From Alviniconcha marisindica (Eukaryota > Mollusca > Gastropoda > Provannidae), in the NCBI GenBank assembly GCA_018857735.1, contig JABMCL010000565.1, forward strand, positions 1 through 64,000: 64,000 nt of DNA, in the 5' to 3' direction. The position numbers and the translations under genes were made by a program. Shown here piece after piece: positions 60,960-64,000 of this stretch. Each line of letters starts with the position of its first letter. Position 1 is the first letter of the stretch. The notes beneath the pieces were generated by a model. The model searched no databases and was not told the DNA's origin. It saw only the letters and a program-made list of their open reading frames with translations.

Positions 60960-63080
60960 AATTAACATGGAAGTATGAAGGGAAAGGTGCCAGAAAAACT
61001 TCTACATGTGGTCTGGAATTGAGAGAGGGTCAGTCTCTCATCAGGGTGAGTTTTAGTCAGGGGGTGTCATTGCATGGCATTTTACCAAAGTTTGCAGTGT
61101 GGCGGAGTGATGCAATCTCAGACTGAATGACTGTACACATGAACTACTGAACAAAAGTATTCTTTGTCAGTGGATGAGGGGGGGGGGGGGGGGGGGGGGC
61201 ATTTGACAGACTGCCAGCAAAATCCAAAGTTACTGTGGTTGGATGAAAAGAGCAGTACAGGATAAAAAGTAGAATGATTTGATCTGATATATATATTATA
61301 TATAGACTTGTGTCTGAATTATCTTGGCAAGCTTTGTTTGATCAGAGACTTAAACAGTTTGTGTAGATGTGTAGTATAGCCATGTCCGTTGTCAACGTGA
61401 CAAGCTGTCCTCCTTCCATTTCGGTTCCGGTCCTGTTATGCGTTGTCTGGTCTCTGTGTTTCCATGCCACCCACCGGCGTTGTGCCTTCTCTTGTTGAAA
61501 TGTGGGGCACAGGAATTTCAAGTGTGTCTTAGTAAATGTTCTGCATGTGACTTACTGTCAGACTGATCAGCCTGCACAAGCGTTGACTCGGAACAACTGG
61601 AAAAGCTCCTGCTTCAACCAAGAGTCCAACTCTCATCGCTGGATTTACAAGTCCAGCGCTTCAGCCATGCAGCCCCTGTCCTTGAGAGGCTGAATTTCCC
61701 CAGAAAAAGTTCTCGACTTTGCTTGTAAATTACAAAAGTGTATAGGTCAAGGTGTATAGGTGAGTAGTGTGAACGTCGTTCTCTGCTCAGGTGAACCTGG
61801 CTTCACGTGAAAGAATGTTGACACTCATTACAGTCAATGAAAGCAAATAAAACATTGGCAATGGATTTCGTTTTGATTATTAAACAAACTCAAACTGATC
61901 TTGTTATGTTCTTAATGGACAAGATACATATATATATATATATATGTATAAAAGCACACACATGTAGTGTAACATGTATGTAGCCCATTGGTGTGTTTTC
62001 TTTCATTTTCTTTAGACTGCACATATCAACTGATTGTGGTGTGATATAATTGGATGGTCTTCTTGTGTTGCTTGTACATGTACTGTGTAAATCCTTTGCC
62101 TCTTCTTGTTTTTCTAGGTCATTTGTGGCAGGACCCTGAGTGACCTTGTGACCTTTGGTTTCACAAGAGCTGTGATATCTATTTTTGTTATGTAGATATT
62201 TTTGTTTGTCGGCATGAAATGGCCTGTTATTTGTTTTCCTCAAGCGGTTAAGTGATTTTGTTTTTCGTTGTTTGTTGAAGACTGTTAGGAACTGTGATTT
62301 CTCACGGAACTCTTGTTATGCTCTGCCATCTAATCACTCAGTGAAACCGTTTTATTGCTGTATACTCTGCTTATAAATGATGTATAATTAAATATGAAGC
62401 TACATAATTATGTACACGTAACTGATACAAAGACTTTTTGAAGACTTGACTGAAAAAGAAAGGAGAAAGGAAAAACAAACCAACCCATGTATCACAGCCT
62501 CATATGGTGTTGGTAAGAGATCCCCCCCCCCCCCCCCCCCCAACCATCTGACATTTAGATTTGAGTGAAATTAATTTTCTTGAAGATCTGCAGAATGGTG
62601 CCTAAGATCCGTTTTTCAAAAATGGTGTTCATTGACAAGAGTGCTGTTTTTTCAGGGGCCCCGGTGTATTTGTGAGCATTTTTGGATAGGCTCATTTGAA
62701 GCATTCCACTGGTTCCTATAGTGCTGCAGTTAAGTCGGTTTGAAAAAACCTTCGACTGGAGGGAGGTGCTGTGAATTTATGAACAGATTAAAACAAAACA
62801 GACAGCTTGCGTTCAAAAGGAAACAAAACAAGGGCAGGTGGCTGGAACCTTTCTTTCTTTGTCTTTTCTTTTTGTTGTTGTTGACTATTTTACAAAGTGT
62901 ATGAATGTTTGTGTTCTTTTCTGCTATTGCTGGCACTGTTTGTTTGTTTTCTTTAAATTTCTCTAATCATAAAGTCATGCAGTTTCACATTTTCTTTTTT
63001 CTTTTCCATTTGAGATTTTTGTGAATTTTTATTTTCTGTTAAAATTAAGGAGCACACCATGTATCATTACTGTGTACATG
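60960..63080. other. Stretch without a recognised gene
   Basis: It contains a 22-base G run (61178-61199), a 21-base C run (62522-62542) and short TA tracts. It may include extended 3' UTR of the DUSP14-like gene. Confidence 0.45.
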
Positions 63081-63096
63081 CATATATATACTATGC

Positions 63097-63134
<38 letters not shown>
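63097..63134. repeat. (GT)n microsatellite
   Basis: About 18 GT units. Confidence 0.95.
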
Positions 63135-63234
63135 TGCAGGAGAGAGATATTGGCCAGATAGATTAAGAAGAACATCTGAGAAGATCTGTTGTAGTGGAAT
63201 ATTGAGACTGTTAATGTTTTAGTATAACAACCGT

Positions 63235-63812
63235 CAAGTACTGGCAGGGACCAGATCCCAGGAGGTAGGGGAGACTGTACCTAATGCTACACGTCACCAG
63301 TACTGGCAGGGACCAGATCCCAGGAGGTAGGGGAGACTGTACCTAATGCTACACTGTCACCAGTACTGGCAGGGTGAAGACCGAGATCCCAGGAGGTAGG
63401 GGAGACTGTACCTAATGCTACACCGTCACCAGTACTGGCAGGGACCCAGATCCCAGGAGGTAGGGGAGACTGTACCTAATGCTAGCTACACCGTCACCAG
63501 TACTGGCAGGGACCCAGATCCCAGGAGGTAGGGGAGACTGTACCTAATGCTAGCTACACCGTCACCAGTACTGGCAGGGACCCAGATCCCAGGAGGTAGG
63601 GGAGACTGTACCTAATGCTACACTGTCACCAGTACTGGCAGGGACCGAGATCCCAGGAGGTAGGGGAGACTGTACCTAATGCTACACTGTCACCAGTACT
63701 GGCAGGGACCCAGATCCCAGGAGGTAGGGGAGACTGTACCTAATGCTAGCTACACCGTCATCAGTACTGGCAGGGACCCAGATCCCAGGAGGTAGGGGAG
63801 ACTGTACCTAAT
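63235..63812. repeat. Minisatellite, unit about 60-68 bp, nine copies, abutting a SINE
   Basis: The unit runs CTGGCAGGGACCCAGATCCC, AGGAGGTAGGGGAGACTGTA, CCTAATGCTACACTGTCACC. Some copies have an extra GCTA. The TACACTGTCACCA module and the AGGGAC and GGAGGT modules also occur, in this order, in the minus-strand SINE sequence. Confidence 0.95.
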
Positions 63813-63993
63813 GCTACAATGTCACCACCAGAATGATTGTACATTAAGATGGGCGGCAGTGAAAGCCATTTTAATGTTTCATTCGTTGTGAGGGGGCAAA
63901 GTCACAAGACGGTGTCCACAAACCACAACTTTTGAAGGGAAAGGAGAATTGAACAGAGCTCCTTCTGTTTACCAACTAGGCCAGACTGGGTCA
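63813..63993 (-). mobile_element. tRNA-derived SINE, copy joined to the minisatellite
   Basis: The body modules CACCACCAGAATGA, AAGATGGGCGGCAGTGA and GTGTCCACAAACCACAACTT are clear. The head at the right side is degenerate (GGCCAGACTGGGTCAC). The 3' part of the element is replaced by the tandem array. Confidence 0.8.
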
Positions 63994-64000
63994 CAAAATT

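Overview
The window looks like nuclear DNA of an invertebrate animal, most likely a marine gastropod mollusc. Genes are split by GT-AG introns, simple repeats are extremely abundant, several short retroposons are present, and the closest protein families are metazoan (NUP43, atypical dual-specificity phosphatases, an ankyrin-repeat protein). The species cannot be fixed from sequence alone. Exon models were assembled by hand from reading-frame phase, splice consensus and family similarity.

Layout. (1) 1-9.4 kb: a complete eight-exon NUP43 gene on the plus strand, encoding a nuclear-pore WD40 protein of 367 residues. A tRNA-derived SINE with target-site duplications lies in intron 1. Intron 3 carries a minisatellite built from copies of the start of exon 4. 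(2) 9.4-19.7 kb: intergenic DNA with a decayed Mutator-like transposase, short transposase-like remnants and local tandem duplications. (3) 19.8-31 kb: an eight-coding-exon ankyrin-repeat gene on the minus strand, 518 residues, with a SOCS-box-like C-terminal region. Its 4.9-kb intron contains a promoter-like ETS/CRE motif, a possible plus-strand first exon, and a heavily corrupted LINE reverse transcriptase in a homopolymer-rich block that may be unpolished assembly. (4) 31-44 kb: gene-poor DNA dominated by microsatellites, an 85-bp minisatellite and two inverted copies of a LINE-3'-end-like repeat. (5) 44.4-47.9 kb: two tandemly duplicated intronless dual-specificity phosphatase genes. (6) 48-58 kb: dense minisatellites, microsatellites and two SINE-like families with visible target-site duplications. 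(7) 58.3-59.4 kb: a two-exon DUSP14-like phosphatase. (8) 59.4-64 kb: its 3' flank, tandem duplications, and a minisatellite that abuts and seems to derive from another SINE copy.

The most distinctive biology is the phosphatase cluster. Three atypical DUSP genes sit within 14.5 kb. The tandem pair replaces the near-invariant histidine of the HCX5R signature with asparagine (NCX5R) while keeping the catalytic cysteine and arginine, and both proteins end in a hydrophobic segment that looks like a C-terminal tail anchor. The DUSP14-like neighbour has an ordinary HCX5R and no such tail. No multi-gene pathway or new defence-type system is visible. The remaining findings concern how repeats arise from exons and SINEs.
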